Origin: Bacteroidaceae bacterium | GTDB lineage: Bacteria > Bacteroidota > Bacteroidia > Bacteroidales > Bacteroidaceae | Assembly (NCBI GenBank): GCA_017448965.1 | Contig: JAFSKK010000009.1 | Location: forward strand, 1-64,000 | Reading direction: 5' to 3' | Length of the DNA: 64,000 bases | Part shown: one piece after another, positions 53,790-63,239 of the stretch | Layout of the letters: each line of letters opens with the position of its first letter | How positions within the stretch are numbered: position 1 is the stretch's first letter | Notes under the pieces: generated by a model | Databases searched by the model: none | What the model was told of the DNA's origin: nothing | The model's input: the letters and a program-made list of their open reading frames with translations, nothing else | Made by a program: the position numbers and the translations under genes

Positions 53790-55483
53790 TATATTTCAAG
53801 CAGCATCTCGTCTATGTTTGCTCCAGGAGGAGTCATCGGAAGCACATTGTCTTCCTCTTTGATAGCACACTGCAAGAGGTATGGACCAGGTGTTGCCAGC
53901 ATCTCGGCAATGGCAGCATCAAGATCTTGACGCTCAATCACCGTCTTGGCTGGAATGCCATAACCCTTTGCGATGAGTTCGTAGTTAGGATTGAGCATCG
54001 GGGTGAACGAGTAGCGATGAGCAAAGAACATCTCCTGCCACTGGCGCACATTGCCCAAGAAGTTATTGTTCAAGAGGATAATCTTAACAGGCGCACCCTG
54101 CTCCATGATGGTGCCGAGTTCCTGAATGGTCATCTGCAAACCACCGTCGCCCACAAAAAGGCAAACCGTGCGGTCAGGCGCTCCGAAAGTTGCACCGATG
54201 GCAGCCGGAAGACCGAAGCCCATCGTGCCAAGACCACCAGAAGTCACCACCGAACGTTCTTTCGTGAACTTGAAATAGCGACAAGCCATCAACTGGTTCT
54301 GACCCACATCGGTCACCATGATGCCCTCGTTGTTGGCGGCTTCGCTGACTTGGCGAATCACCTCACCCATCAAGAGCGGGCCTTCCTTCGGATGAAGTGC
54401 CTTGTCAATCACCTTCTCATATTCTTTCTCCGCGTATGGCTTGAAACCTTCAATCCATGATGTATGCTTGGCCTCACCAACCAGTTTGGTCACAGCGGCA
54501 AGCGTGTCCTTGCAGTTGCCCCAAACCGTCAAGTCAACAGGAACATTCTTGTTGAACTCGGCTCGGTCTATGTCGAAATGAATGATCTTGGCCTGCTTGG
54601 CATAGGTGGCGAGATTACCCGTCACACGGTCGTCGAAACGCATGCCGACAGCAATGAGCAAATCACACTGATTCGTCATCACGTTAGGACCAAGATTGCC
54701 GTGCATTCCGAGGATGCCCATGTTCAGGCGATGGTCGGAAGGAATGGCCGAAAGACCCAAGAATGTGGTGCCACATGGAAGGTCTGCCTTCTCCAAAAGC
54801 AGGCGCAGTTCTTCACGTGCATTGCCCAATTCCACACCCTGACCGACCAGGACAAAGGGTTTCACGCTGTTGTTGATCATCTTGGCAGCACGTTCGATGT
54901 CCGTCATGTTCACATCGGGTTCAGGGTCATAACTGCGGATGAAATCCACCTTGGCAGGTTCAAACTCCACCATACCCGTCTGCGCATTCTTGGCAAAGTC
55001 AAGCACCACAGGACCCGGACGACCGCTCTTGGCGATGTAGAATGCACGGGCAACAGCCCAAGCCACATCTTCCGCACGGCGAATCTGGTAACTCCACTTG
55101 CTGATAGGCGACGTGATACCCACCACATCGACCTCCTGGAAAGCATCTGTTCCCAACATGGCAACACCCACCTGACCACAGATGACCACCATCGGTGTGG
55201 AGTCAATCATGGCATCAGCGATACCTGTCACCGTGTTGGTGGCACCAGGACCCGAAGTCACAATGGCGCATCCCACTTTTCCGCTCACACGGGCATAACC
55301 TTGCGCCGCATGAACAGCACCCTGCTCATGGCGAACAAGGATGTGATTCAGTGTTTTCTTATGATCATAAAGTGCATCGTAGGTTGGCATGATGGAACCA
55401 CCCGGATAGCCGAAGAGGACATCCACCCCTTCATGCTCAAGAGCACGCATCAAAGCCTCTGCACCTGTTATCTTTTCTGTCAT
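53789..55483 (-). CDS. ilvB: Acetolactate synthase catalytic subunit
   Basis: Thiamine-diphosphate enzyme that condenses two pyruvates, or pyruvate and 2-oxobutyrate. 564 residues. Seen: GYPGGSIMPTYDALYD, the catalytic Glu in LVRHEQGAVHAAQG, the FAD-related middle domain, and the TPP motif GDGGLQMTIQELGTIMEQG...NNNFLG. Coupled to ilvN by a one-base overlap. Preceded by a 55-nt gap after ilvD with short CTAGT/ACTAG repeats. Confidence 0.97.
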   Translation of the reverse strand: MTEKITGAEALMRALEHEGVDVLFGYPGGSIMPTYDALYDHKKTLNHILVRHEQGAVHAAQGYARVSGKVGCAIVTSGPGATNTVTGIADAMIDSTPMVVICGQVGVAMLGTDAFQEVDVVGITSPISKWSYQIRRAEDVAWAVARAFYIAKSGRPGPVVLDFAKNAQTGMVEFEPAKVDFIRSYDPEPDVNMTDIERAAKMINNSVKPFVLVGQGVELGNAREELRLLLEKADLPCGTTFLGLSAIPSDHRLNMGILGMHGNLGPNVMTNQCDLLIAVGMRFDDRVTGNLATYAKQAKIIHFDIDRAEFNKNVPVDLTVWGNCKDTLAAVTKLVGEAKHTSWIEGFKPYAEKEYEKVIDKALHPKEGPLLMGEVIRQVSEAANNEGIMVTDVGQNQLMACRYFKFTKERSVVTSGGLGTMGFGLPAAIGATFGAPDRTVCLFVGDGGLQMTIQELGTIMEQGAPVKIILLNNNFLGNVRQWQEMFFAHRYSFTPMLNPNYELIAKGYGIPAKTVIERQDLDAAIAEMLATPGPYLLQCAIKEEDNVLPMTPPGANIDEMLLEI

Positions 55484-55538
55484 TTTCTTCTTATCTTTCT
55501 AGTTTTACTAGTCCCACTATTTGTACTAGCCTATCTAG

Positions 55539-57341
55539 TTAATCAATAATTCTCACGCCTCCCTTATCTGCCGACGCTACACTCTGAGCGTATGCACGGA
55601 GGGCCTTTGATACAACTCGATTACGTTTGAGTGGCTGCTGTGGACGTGCTGCCAGTTCCTCATCGCTGAGACGCACGTTAATGCTGCGGTTCGGAATATC
55701 GATGTCGATGATGTCGCCATCCACAATCTTGCCGATGTTGCCGCCCGATGCAGCCTCTGGAGAGATGTGACCGATGGAAAGGCCTGATGTACCGCCAGAG
55801 AAGCGACCGTCTGTAATGAGGGCACATTCCTTGCCCATGTGCATACTCTTGATATAGGAAGTTGGATAAAGCATCTCCTGCATACCAGGACCACCCTTAG
55901 GACCTTCGTGCGTGATGACCACCACGTCGCCCTTCTTCACCTTGCCACCGAGGATGCCCTCGCAAGCGTCTTCCTGTGAGTCAAACACAACAGCAGGACC
56001 AGAGAACTTCCAGATGCTCTCATCCACACCAGCAGTCTTCACCACGCAACCATCCTGTGCGATGTTGCCGAAGAGGATTGCCATACCGCCATCCTTCGTA
56101 TAGGCGTGTTCGATGTCGCGGATACAACCGTTCTCGCGGTCAGTGTCCAAGGTCTCATAATTAGTGTTCTGTACACCAAGTTGATTGCAGAACACGCCAG
56201 CAGGTGCACTTGAGTAGATGCGCTTTGCCTCTGGGTCAATATTGTCTTTCAGAATCGAATACTTCTCAATGTCTTCTGCCAAAGTGGCACCATTCACACG
56301 CTTCACATTGGTGTCAATCAGACCACCCTTTGCCAGTTCTCCCAACAAGTTCAACATACCGCCGGCACGACCACACTCCTGCACACTGTACTTCTGAGAG
56401 TTTGGCGCCAATTTGCAGAGGAAAGGAGTCTTGCGAGAAAGCTTGTCGATGTCAGCCATCGTGAAGTCAACACCTGCCTCCTGAGCTACAGCCAAGAGGT
56501 GCAGCACCGTGTTGGTCGATGCACCCATCGCGATGTCCAGTGTCATTGCATTGAGGAACGCCTTGCGAGTGGCAATCGAACGTGGAAGCACGCTCTCATC
56601 GCCATCCTCATAATAAGCAAATGCGTTCTTCACAATCTGACGGGCAGCCGCCTTCATCAGTTCCTTGCGGTTCACGTGAGTGGCAAGGATGGTGCCGTTG
56701 CCAGGGAGAGAAAGACCGATGGCCTCAGTCAAGTTGTTCATCGAGTTGGCCGTGAACATGCCAGAGCAGCATCCGCAACCTGGGCAGGCACGGTTCTCCA
56801 CCTCAGCCAGTTCCTCATCATTCACTGTAGGGTCTGCACCCTTCACCATCGCAGCAATCAGGTCGAGGTTCTCACCCTTGTACTTACCTGCTTCCATTGG
56901 ACCACCGCTGACAAACACAGCAGGAATGTTCAGACGCATCGCAGCCATCAGCATACCCGGTGTGATTTTGTCGCAGTTGGAGATACAAATCATCGCATCT
57001 GCCTTGTGTGCATTGCACATATATTCTACAGAGTCAGCAATGATGTCGCGTGAAGGCAACGAGTAAAGCATGCCATCGTGTCCCATCGCGATACCGTCGT
57101 CGATGGCAATGGTGTTAAACTCGGCTGCATAGCAACCCATCTTCTCAATTTCCTCTTTTACAATCTGTCCTGCCTCATGCAGATGGGTATGTCCTGGAAC
57201 AAACTGGGTAAATGAATTGACAATGGCAATGATTGGCTTGCCAAACTGTTCACGCTTCATGCCGTTGGCAACCCAAAGAGCACGTGCTCCAGCCATGCGG
57301 CGACCTTCAGTGCAGACAGCACTACGTAACTGATGTTTCAT
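55539..57341 (-). CDS. ilvD: Dihydroxy-acid dehydratase
   Basis: Fe-S dehydratase for Ile/Val synthesis. 600 residues from the ATG before [12 protein letters not shown] (57341); a 48-residue upstream reading looks unrelated. Seen: the cluster cysteines in [12 protein letters not shown] and [17 protein letters not shown], and [12 protein letters not shown] near the end. First gene of the ilv operon. On the minus strand a -7-like TAATTTTG lies at 57452-57459 without a clear -33 box. No leader peptide rich in Ile, Leu or Val was found. Confidence 0.97.
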   Translation of the reverse strand: MKHQLRSAVCTEGRRMAGARALWVANGMKREQFGKPIIAIVNSFTQFVPGHTHLHEAGQIVKEEIEKMGCYAAEFNTIAIDDGIAMGHDGMLYSLPSRDIIADSVEYMCNAHKADAMICISNCDKITPGMLMAAMRLNIPAVFVSGGPMEAGKYKGENLDLIAAMVKGADPTVNDEELAEVENRACPGCGCCSGMFTANSMNNLTEAIGLSLPGNGTILATHVNRKELMKAAARQIVKNAFAYYEDGDESVLPRSIATRKAFLNAMTLDIAMGASTNTVLHLLAVAQEAGVDFTMADIDKLSRKTPFLCKLAPNSQKYSVQECGRAGGMLNLLGELAKGGLIDTNVKRVNGATLAEDIEKYSILKDNIDPEAKRIYSSAPAGVFCNQLGVQNTNYETLDTDRENGCIRDIEHAYTKDGGMAILFGNIAQDGCVVKTAGVDESIWKFSGPAVVFDSQEDACEGILGGKVKKGDVVVITHEGPKGGPGMQEMLYPTSYIKSMHMGKECALITDGRFSGGTSGLSIGHISPEAASGGNIGKIVDGDIIDIDIPNRSINVRLSDEELAARPQQPLKRNRVVSKALRAYAQSVASADKGGVRIID

Positions 57342-57495
57342 TATGTTAGAGTCTTTTTTTAATCTTTTTACGCTTACGGAAGGAAGTCTCATCCATTCCT
57401 GTTTACGACAAAACGCCTCTCCCACGGCATGGAAAAGGGGTGAAAACGTTGCAAAATTACAACTTTTCGCCGACATTTGGCGCATCTTTTTCGAT

Positions 57496-57542
57496 AAAAA
57501 AAGAGTGAAGCCCCATATTTGACTGGGATTCCACTCTTTTTG
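57496..57542 (-). terminator. Terminator after the PL11 gene
   Basis: AAAAAGAGTG / CACTCTTTTT with an inner CCC/GGG pair. T run on both strands. On the minus strand it lies about 60 nt past the PL11 stop, just upstream of ilvD. Confidence 0.75.
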
Positions 57543-57601
57543 TCAACTTTTGTGCACAAATGAAAATGATTTGAGAACACTCACTTCGTGTTATAAATCA
57601 C

Positions 57602-60535
57602 TCACTTCGCATAAATCTTTTTACCATTTCTGAGGTAGATGCCAGGAGCTGTCACCTGCTTCACCTTCACACCCTGAAGGGTGTAGATGTCTCCCTTTTG
57701 TTTCACATCTGTGCCTTCCTCCACGTATTCGGTGAGCGTAGCGGGATCCTCTTCGTCAGCCTGTTGTGACACATTCGGATTCCCCTTATACTTGATAGCA
57801 GGATCGTAAGAAAGATGAGGCGGCTGATTGTAGGCACAGTTCTGGTTGATGACCTGAGCGCGATAGTTCAAGTCATCCATCAAGTGCGGGATGCGGTAAG
57901 TGGATTCGTAACTGGTGGCACAGATATAGAGTGAGTTGTCGGCATCGTTCCATGTCACGATTTCCTCACGCCAGTCGCCCAACAAATCGCCCAACACACA
58001 AGGATTATGTTTAGAATCATTGTTCAGTTTGCCCCACAGATAGTAGCCGTTGTTGAACTTGATGCGGTCGAAATACTTGCCTGACGGATTCCAATGGGCA
58101 ATGATGCTCTTGTCGAAGAACTCATCGTAGAGGTCGCCATCCCAATAGACACGGCAATTGATGCCAGCACCACTACTGCCGATAGCCCATGAGGAGGCAA
58201 TCTCTGAGCCTGTCTCACAATCAAACATACCAGATGCCGCACTATAAATGAACTGCGAATGCTGAGACGAAGAATCAAAATGAGCGGCAAGTCCACGCCC
58301 CGTATCACCGCCTGCACTCTGGCGCAACAAGAGTTCACCTGTTGCAGCATCGCGCAAATCGTACCCATATTTGTTTGTTTCAGAGATTTTCTCTTCATGC
58401 ACCATAAAGACCTCCATGCCTTCACGTTCGGGCAAGAAATCGCCCAAATGGAGTGCATCGCCATGACCCAATCCTGTGCGATAGAGAAGAGAACCATCAT
58501 GGTCGAGAGCGGCAGAGCCATAGACGATTTCCTGCTTACCGTCATCGTCACAGTCGCCCACCGAAATCCAGTGTGCGCCTTCACCCCAGAGTCCTTTGCC
58601 CGACTGTATATTTCGACTCACCCAACGTTCCTTCAGTGTCACACCATCCCAATCGTAAGCAGCCACAAAAGCACCGCTGTAATAGCCACGGGCGAAGATG
58701 GGGCACGGATTTGCATCAGCACCATCCAGCCATGCGATGGCAGCCAGATAACGTTCGGAACGGTTCTGATTGTTGTCGCCCCAGTAACTTTGTCCCGCCG
58801 CATAATCCGTGTGGTAAGGAATCGTGGCGAGTTCTGCACCTGTCATACCATCAAACACGGTAATGTATTCTGAACCATGGTCTTGCTTGCCACGTCCGCT
58901 CAACAGATTCTCCGCTGGGTCGTCATTGCCCAACAGCACATAGTTGCCCTCGCCATCAATCGCGCCGGGAGCCGTCTTCACCATGAACTCGCCATAGCCG
59001 TCGCCGTCAAAATCCCACGCAATGAACGGTGTGGTATGTGCGCTGTTGAACATATTGTAGCCTGTCTGAATGCGCCACAACTGAGTGCCGTCCAATTTGT
59101 AGCAGTCATACACCGCCTGAGAAGTCGTGCCATTGCTGGCGGCATCTTTCTCGTTCGATGGTGCCCACTTCAAGATAATCTCATACTCGCCATCGCCATC
59201 CATGTCGCAATAGGAGGCATCATTGGGCGTGTAAGTCGCACCATTCACGGCATCAATAGGAGTGGAGGTCTTGACGGTCAATGTCTGGTTAGACCATGTC
59301 TTCTTGCTCACTTCCGTTTCAAGCAAATGGCCGTACTTATCATACACCTCCAGTTTGTAATATGAGGATGACGAACCTCCCGTATCGCTGAAGTTTGTCT
59401 TGTTGATGATATATTTGCCGCTGTTCAGTTTCGTTGTCTGCGTAGTAGCGTTACTGCCACGATACAGTTTGTACTTCACTCCCTGGTCGTCGGCCTCACG
59501 ATGACGCCAAGACACCAAATTTCCAGACCCCATGCCAGCACCACTGAGGCTCAACGACATCAGTCCTCGGTTCAACGGCTTAGCGGCGGGTTTCGGTTGC
59601 AGGTTCGAGACGGTGAAAAGCACTTCAAAATAGAACACTTGCTGCTCATCCCTGAAGATTTTCACCTTCGCCATGTGCCCACTATAATCCACTGTGTAAG
59701 TGTATCCATCGACAAGATTCAGTTCAAAACCATGAGGGTCGCCATACAACTTCTTGGGATAGGTGGCCAAACCGCCATTCTTCAGATCTTTCACCAGCGA
59801 GGTCATGTCGAGAGTGGCATCAGCATTCTCACGCGATTCCGTACCGACACACGTGAACGAGTTCACAAAATATCCCGTGGTGAAGATGGGTTCATTCACG
59901 GCACCTTTCACCTCCACATTACGGAATGCCAAAGCCTTAGGATTCTCGTTGTCCACACCGTTCAAGTCGTATATATATAAATATATGTGGAAGGCTTTCC
60001 CCTTGGCAATCACATCGCCCAAAGTATATTCATAATGGGTATATCCCGTCGAATTATTCTGGCCAATCTTGTTGCGCAGGGGCGAAACTCCCGAGGCGAT
60101 TTTCTTCTCGCTGTCAATGCCTATCTGATAGTACACATCGAATTTGCCGCCATCAGTACCCACTTTCGCTGCATCGAACGAGATGCTGGTGGGCTTGAAC
60201 GTGTTGCCGACACTGCTGATGACGCTCAACGTGATGCAATGTCCGGAGGTCTTGCTTGTCACTCGCGTTTTCGGTATGAATGTCGTGAAAAAGGGATCGT
60301 AAGTCACGCTCGTATAACCGGCATCAGCATTCGAACCCGTCATCGTAGCCGTCGTTCCTATGTTAGCTCCCAATGCAAATTTTGTCGAAAGAAGACTGGT
60401 GTATTCCTCCTCACCGCTCAAAGTGACAGCCGACAAATGATCCTTGTCGCTCAGTTCCCACTTGGCAGTGACACTTTGGCCAAAAGCCATGACCCCCATC
60501 ATCATGATGGAGATTGTCAGTAAAAGTTTTTTCAT
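57602..60535 (-). CDS. Secreted rhamnogalacturonan lyase (PL11 type)
   Basis: 977 residues, longer than usual PL11 (about 600). Signal peptide (LLLTISIMMMGVMAFGQ). Residues of about 20-310 are an extension with two beta-rich segments that I do not recognise. From about 325: PLNRGLMSLSLSGAGM, VSWRHREADDQGVKYKLYRG, and then the eight-bladed propeller with Asp-rich calcium loops (DMDGDGEYEIILKWAP, WDFDGDGYGEFMVKTAPGA, GDCDDDGKQEIVYG). It cleaves the rhamnose-galacturonate backbone of pectin. The C terminus has a type IX-like tail (IYTLQGVKV...GIYLRNGKKIYAK). An SGNH esterase gene precedes it. Confidence 0.9.
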   Translation of the reverse strand: MKKLLLTISIMMMGVMAFGQSVTAKWELSDKDHLSAVTLSGEEEYTSLLSTKFALGANIGTTATMTGSNADAGYTSVTYDPFFTTFIPKTRVTSKTSGHCITLSVISSVGNTFKPTSISFDAAKVGTDGGKFDVYYQIGIDSEKKIASGVSPLRNKIGQNNSTGYTHYEYTLGDVIAKGKAFHIYLYIYDLNGVDNENPKALAFRNVEVKGAVNEPIFTTGYFVNSFTCVGTESRENADATLDMTSLVKDLKNGGLATYPKKLYGDPHGFELNLVDGYTYTVDYSGHMAKVKIFRDEQQVFYFEVLFTVSNLQPKPAAKPLNRGLMSLSLSGAGMGSGNLVSWRHREADDQGVKYKLYRGSNATTQTTKLNSGKYIINKTNFSDTGGSSSSYYKLEVYDKYGHLLETEVSKKTWSNQTLTVKTSTPIDAVNGATYTPNDASYCDMDGDGEYEIILKWAPSNEKDAASNGTTSQAVYDCYKLDGTQLWRIQTGYNMFNSAHTTPFIAWDFDGDGYGEFMVKTAPGAIDGEGNYVLLGNDDPAENLLSGRGKQDHGSEYITVFDGMTGAELATIPYHTDYAAGQSYWGDNNQNRSERYLAAIAWLDGADANPCPIFARGYYSGAFVAAYDWDGVTLKERWVSRNIQSGKGLWGEGAHWISVGDCDDDGKQEIVYGSAALDHDGSLLYRTGLGHGDALHLGDFLPEREGMEVFMVHEEKISETNKYGYDLRDAATGELLLRQSAGGDTGRGLAAHFDSSSQHSQFIYSAASGMFDCETGSEIASSWAIGSSGAGINCRVYWDGDLYDEFFDKSIIAHWNPSGKYFDRIKFNNGYYLWGKLNNDSKHNPCVLGDLLGDWREEIVTWNDADNSLYICATSYESTYRIPHLMDDLNYRAQVINQNCAYNQPPHLSYDPAIKYKGNPNVSQQADEEDPATLTEYVEEGTDVKQKGDIYTLQGVKVKQVTAPGIYLRNGKKIYAK

Positions 60536-60593
60536 TAATATGTACCGTTAGTTAGTGATTATTGTCGAATTTTATTTTCTTCATTTTCATGCA

Positions 60594-61268
60594 TCAAGGC
60601 TTTGCCACCTTCTTCAGGAACCAAGCCTTACCCACAGGCAAGAAGAGATCATGTCCTGCCGCATTCAGATGAGCCGTGTCGTCGGCACCTTGGAAATATT
60701 GCTTGCGAAACGCAGCATCGCGCACCTTGATCACGCTCTTCTTGTCATAGTTCATCAGCACAGGCACATGATGCCGTTTGCACACCTGCTTGATGGCTTT
60801 GCACACAGGGGCAAACCCGGGCCTGTCCACATACCAAGGTGTGACATAGCCAATCCGTGCCTTCGGACACAATCGTTCGATGCCACTCAGCAGCACCTCC
60901 AGCGAATCGGCAAACATCTGCAACGAATCGGCATTTTGCTTCACCTTGTCAGCATCGTTGTGACCAGCAATAATCAGCACATAATCAGCATCGGGCGACA
61001 TGGCCGTGTAGCGCACCCAAAGTGCAGGGCCAAAGTTCCACTTGCCATCATGCGAGCGGTCGAAAGCCACACAAGAACCATTACGGCCATAGTTATTGTA
61101 AGTCATGCCCAGTTCAACCGCCATCTTATAATGCCAAGCCTCCTCAGCAGGGCGACGATGGTTCGCCACATAACTATCGCCTATCACATTCAGCACTTTC
61201 TGTGCCTGCACCAACCCTGGCATCAGCATCATCCCAGCCAACAAAAATAAAAACAGAATCCGCTTCAT
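60594..61268 (-). CDS. Secreted SGNH hydrolase (possible rhamnogalacturonan acetylesterase)
   Basis: 225 residues from the ATG at 61268. Signal peptide (RILFLFLLAGMMLMPGLVQA). SGNH blocks: nucleophile Ser in VIGDSYVAN (block I), Gly in YNNYGRNGS (II), Asn in AGHNDA (III), and Asp-His in DDTAHLNAAGHD (V). Serine esterase activity on an acetylated glycan is expected. Because it lies 58 nt ahead of the PL11 lyase gene, removal of acetyl groups from rhamnogalacturonan is the best guess; the substrate is not shown. Promoter at 61305-61336. Confidence 0.85.
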   Translation of the reverse strand: MKRILFLFLLAGMMLMPGLVQAQKVLNVIGDSYVANHRRPAEEAWHYKMAVELGMTYNNYGRNGSCVAFDRSHDGKWNFGPALWVRYTAMSPDADYVLIIAGHNDADKVKQNADSLQMFADSLEVLLSGIERLCPKARIGYVTPWYVDRPGFAPVCKAIKQVCKRHHVPVLMNYDKKSVIKVRDAAFRKQYFQGADDTAHLNAAGHDLFLPVGKAWFLKKVAKP

Positions 61269-61304
61269 AAATTCCAATCTGCTTGTTCAAAAACTTTTCG
61301 TGTG

Positions 61305-61336
61305 CAAAGGTACGACTTTCTATCTCTTCCGCCAAC
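61305..61336 (-). promoter_or_regulatory. Promoter of the SGNH-PL11 pair
   Basis: Minus strand GTTG (61336-61333), 20 nt, then TACCTTTG (61312-61305). One mismatch in the -33 box. A hybrid two-component or SusR-type site was not recognised. Confidence 0.6.
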
Positions 61337-61479
61337 TATTTCCACAGGTTTATTTAAGAACAGGACACATTCCGTCCTCACTCAAATAGCCTCAATCCGT
61401 ATTCTTGTCAAAAGGAGTCTTTTCTGGTACTTCATGAGAGAAATTTATCTTCGCCATGCAGTCTTTGGTGGCAAAATTG

Positions 61480-61487
61480 TATCTTTG
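61480..61487 (+). promoter_or_regulatory. Possible -7 box for the sigma-barrel gene
   Basis: TATCTTTG lies 34 nt before the ATG at 61522. No TTTG at the proper -33 distance (one lies at 12 nt spacing), so the primary sigma may not be the main polymerase form here. A self-directed ECF promoter cannot be excluded. Confidence 0.4.
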
Positions 61488-61521
61488 TGTATGGAGCCAT
61501 TCATCATTGCCATTATACAAT

Positions 61522-63231
61522 ATGGATTTAAGCACATCCATTCAGAGAGCCAAGGAAAAGGATCCTAATGCTTTCGCCATAATATATAGAACGTACTATC
61601 CCAAAATGGTTCGGATATGTATGAATATAACAAGAGAGGACAGGGCTACAGTAGATGACCTTGTCCATGATGCGTTCATCTTAGCATTTGTGTCGATTGG
61701 AAGTCTTAAGGACAACTCAAAGTTCAATGAATGGATAACATCTATAGTCAGAAATGTATCATTGAAACACCTTAAACAAAAAGACAGGATTCACTTTCAG
61801 TCTATTTCTTCGTTTAATGAAGAAGATACAATGTTCATGGATTCGTCGCCATCACCTGATTCAGAATGCAGCTACAAGGAACTGCTTGAACTTATCAACC
61901 AACTACCCGAAGGATATAGTAAAATTTTAAGACTTTCTGTTATCGAAGGTTTCTCTCATAAAGAGATATCAGAAATGCTTGGCATTGAGCCCCACAGTTC
62001 ATCATCGCAATTGTCCCGTGCCAAACGGCTGCTGAGACGCATGATAGACAATAGGGCTATCATTGTGATTGCTGTATTACTTTTACCTATTGCATGGTAT
62101 TTGATATTCCGACATCAAAAAGAACAACAAAATGACGTCGGAATAACAGATACAAAGCATGGCAAACAAACAAGGCCTGATTTGGACAAGAGTCTTACAG
62201 TACAGCAAGATAGCGCTGAATTTCGTCCAACAATCAACATTTCCGTACCGACAAGAAAGGAGATCGTGTTGATGAATCAGGCAGAACAAATAGTCTTAAC
62301 ACCCGATTCAGATTCCATTGCAGTCAAGCCTCATTCAAACATCACTAATGATCGTCTCATCATGGAAACAGCGGAAGATTCGTTGCATTCTACGCCAAAG
62401 GATTCCATCATCAGCCCTGTTATCCAACCAGAAATAAATATTGCTGAAGAACATGACAAAGGAAAAAAGAAGTGGCAATTCCTTGCAGCAGGTTCTCTTG
62501 GCCCAGCATTAGCTCAAGGTGCATACAACATGATAGCAACAAAAACCTCTGACCGTCCAGTAATCGGTTCTGATACTCCAGAGCCTGACTATGTAGTGCC
62601 AGACAATATAAGCACGTGGGAGGATTATGGCAAATACCTGAAGTTCGTTTCTTCTCCAGATGCTTCTGCCGATACGCTTGCGCTTATTGATATAGTTGAT
62701 CATAACACAGGTGAGATAGAACAAAAAGAACACCACGACAGGCCTATCACGTTTGGCGTCTCATTAACAAAGTCTCTCGGCAAGAGGTGGAGTCTTGAAA
62801 CTGGCTTACAATATTCAATGTTAAATTCTCAATTCTCTATGGGCGAGAATGGCTACTCCATTGTGGACAAGCAAAAAGCCCACTACCTTGGCATACCGCT
62901 CCGTGTGTCGTATCATTGGATAAACCACAAACACTTGTCTGCATACAGTTCATTTAGTTTCACAATGCATGTACCTGTATATGGAAAGACAAAGAGCAAC
63001 TATCTTGTTGACTGGCATAGTGTACACACACAGAGTAAGCATTTCACTCCTTCCGTACAATGGCAAACGGGAGTCGGCTTTGGATTGCAATACAAGTTTG
63101 TTCCAAACACCAGCATTTTTGTAGAGCCGACATTTAACTGGTTTATTCCATCGGGCAGCGATACACATACCATCTGGACAGAACACCCGTTCATGTTTAC
63201 ATGTCCATTCGGCTTGAGAATCACATGGTAG
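61522..63231 (+). CDS. ECF sigma factor fused through a membrane segment to a beta-barrel-like domain
   Basis: 569 residues in one open frame. Residues of about 8-75 are sigma region 2 (FAIIYRTYYPKMVRICMNIT, DDLVHDAFILAF), 118-170 region 4 (INQLPEGYSKILRLSVIEGF, SHKEISEMLGI). Then RLLRRMIDN and a single membrane helix (about 179-199, AIIVIAVLLLPIAWYLIF), a hydrophilic linker (200-315), and a C-terminal region (315-569) with strand pairs and a final TFNWFIPSG...LRITW that looks like an OMP_b-brl_2 outer-membrane barrel. In related Bacteroidetes loci the sigma factor and a membrane-anchored barrel protein are separate genes. A tethered sigma factor would need release or direct signalling. Base composition is AT-rich compared with neighbours. 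Confidence 0.8.
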   Translation: MDLSTSIQRAKEKDPNAFAIIYRTYYPKMVRICMNITREDRATVDDLVHDAFILAFVSIGSLKDNSKFNEWITSIVRNVSLKHLKQKDRIHFQSISSFNEEDTMFMDSSPSPDSECSYKELLELINQLPEGYSKILRLSVIEGFSHKEISEMLGIEPHSSSSQLSRAKRLLRRMIDNRAIIVIAVLLLPIAWYLIFRHQKEQQNDVGITDTKHGKQTRPDLDKSLTVQQDSAEFRPTINISVPTRKEIVLMNQAEQIVLTPDSDSIAVKPHSNITNDRLIMETAEDSLHSTPKDSIISPVIQPEINIAEEHDKGKKKWQFLAAGSLGPALAQGAYNMIATKTSDRPVIGSDTPEPDYVVPDNISTWEDYGKYLKFVSSPDASADTLALIDIVDHNTGEIEQKEHHDRPITFGVSLTKSLGKRWSLETGLQYSMLNSQFSMGENGYSIVDKQKAHYLGIPLRVSYHWINHKHLSAYSSFSFTMHVPVYGKTKSNYLVDWHSVHTQSKHFTPSVQWQTGVGFGLQYKFVPNTSIFVEPTFNWFIPSGSDTHTIWTEHPFMFTCPFGLRITW

Positions 63232-63239
63232 TTACTACA

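Noticed and set aside
57342..57485. Leader peptide or attenuator before ilvD
   Set aside because: No short frame with runs of Ile, Val or Leu codons, and no alternating hairpins were seen.
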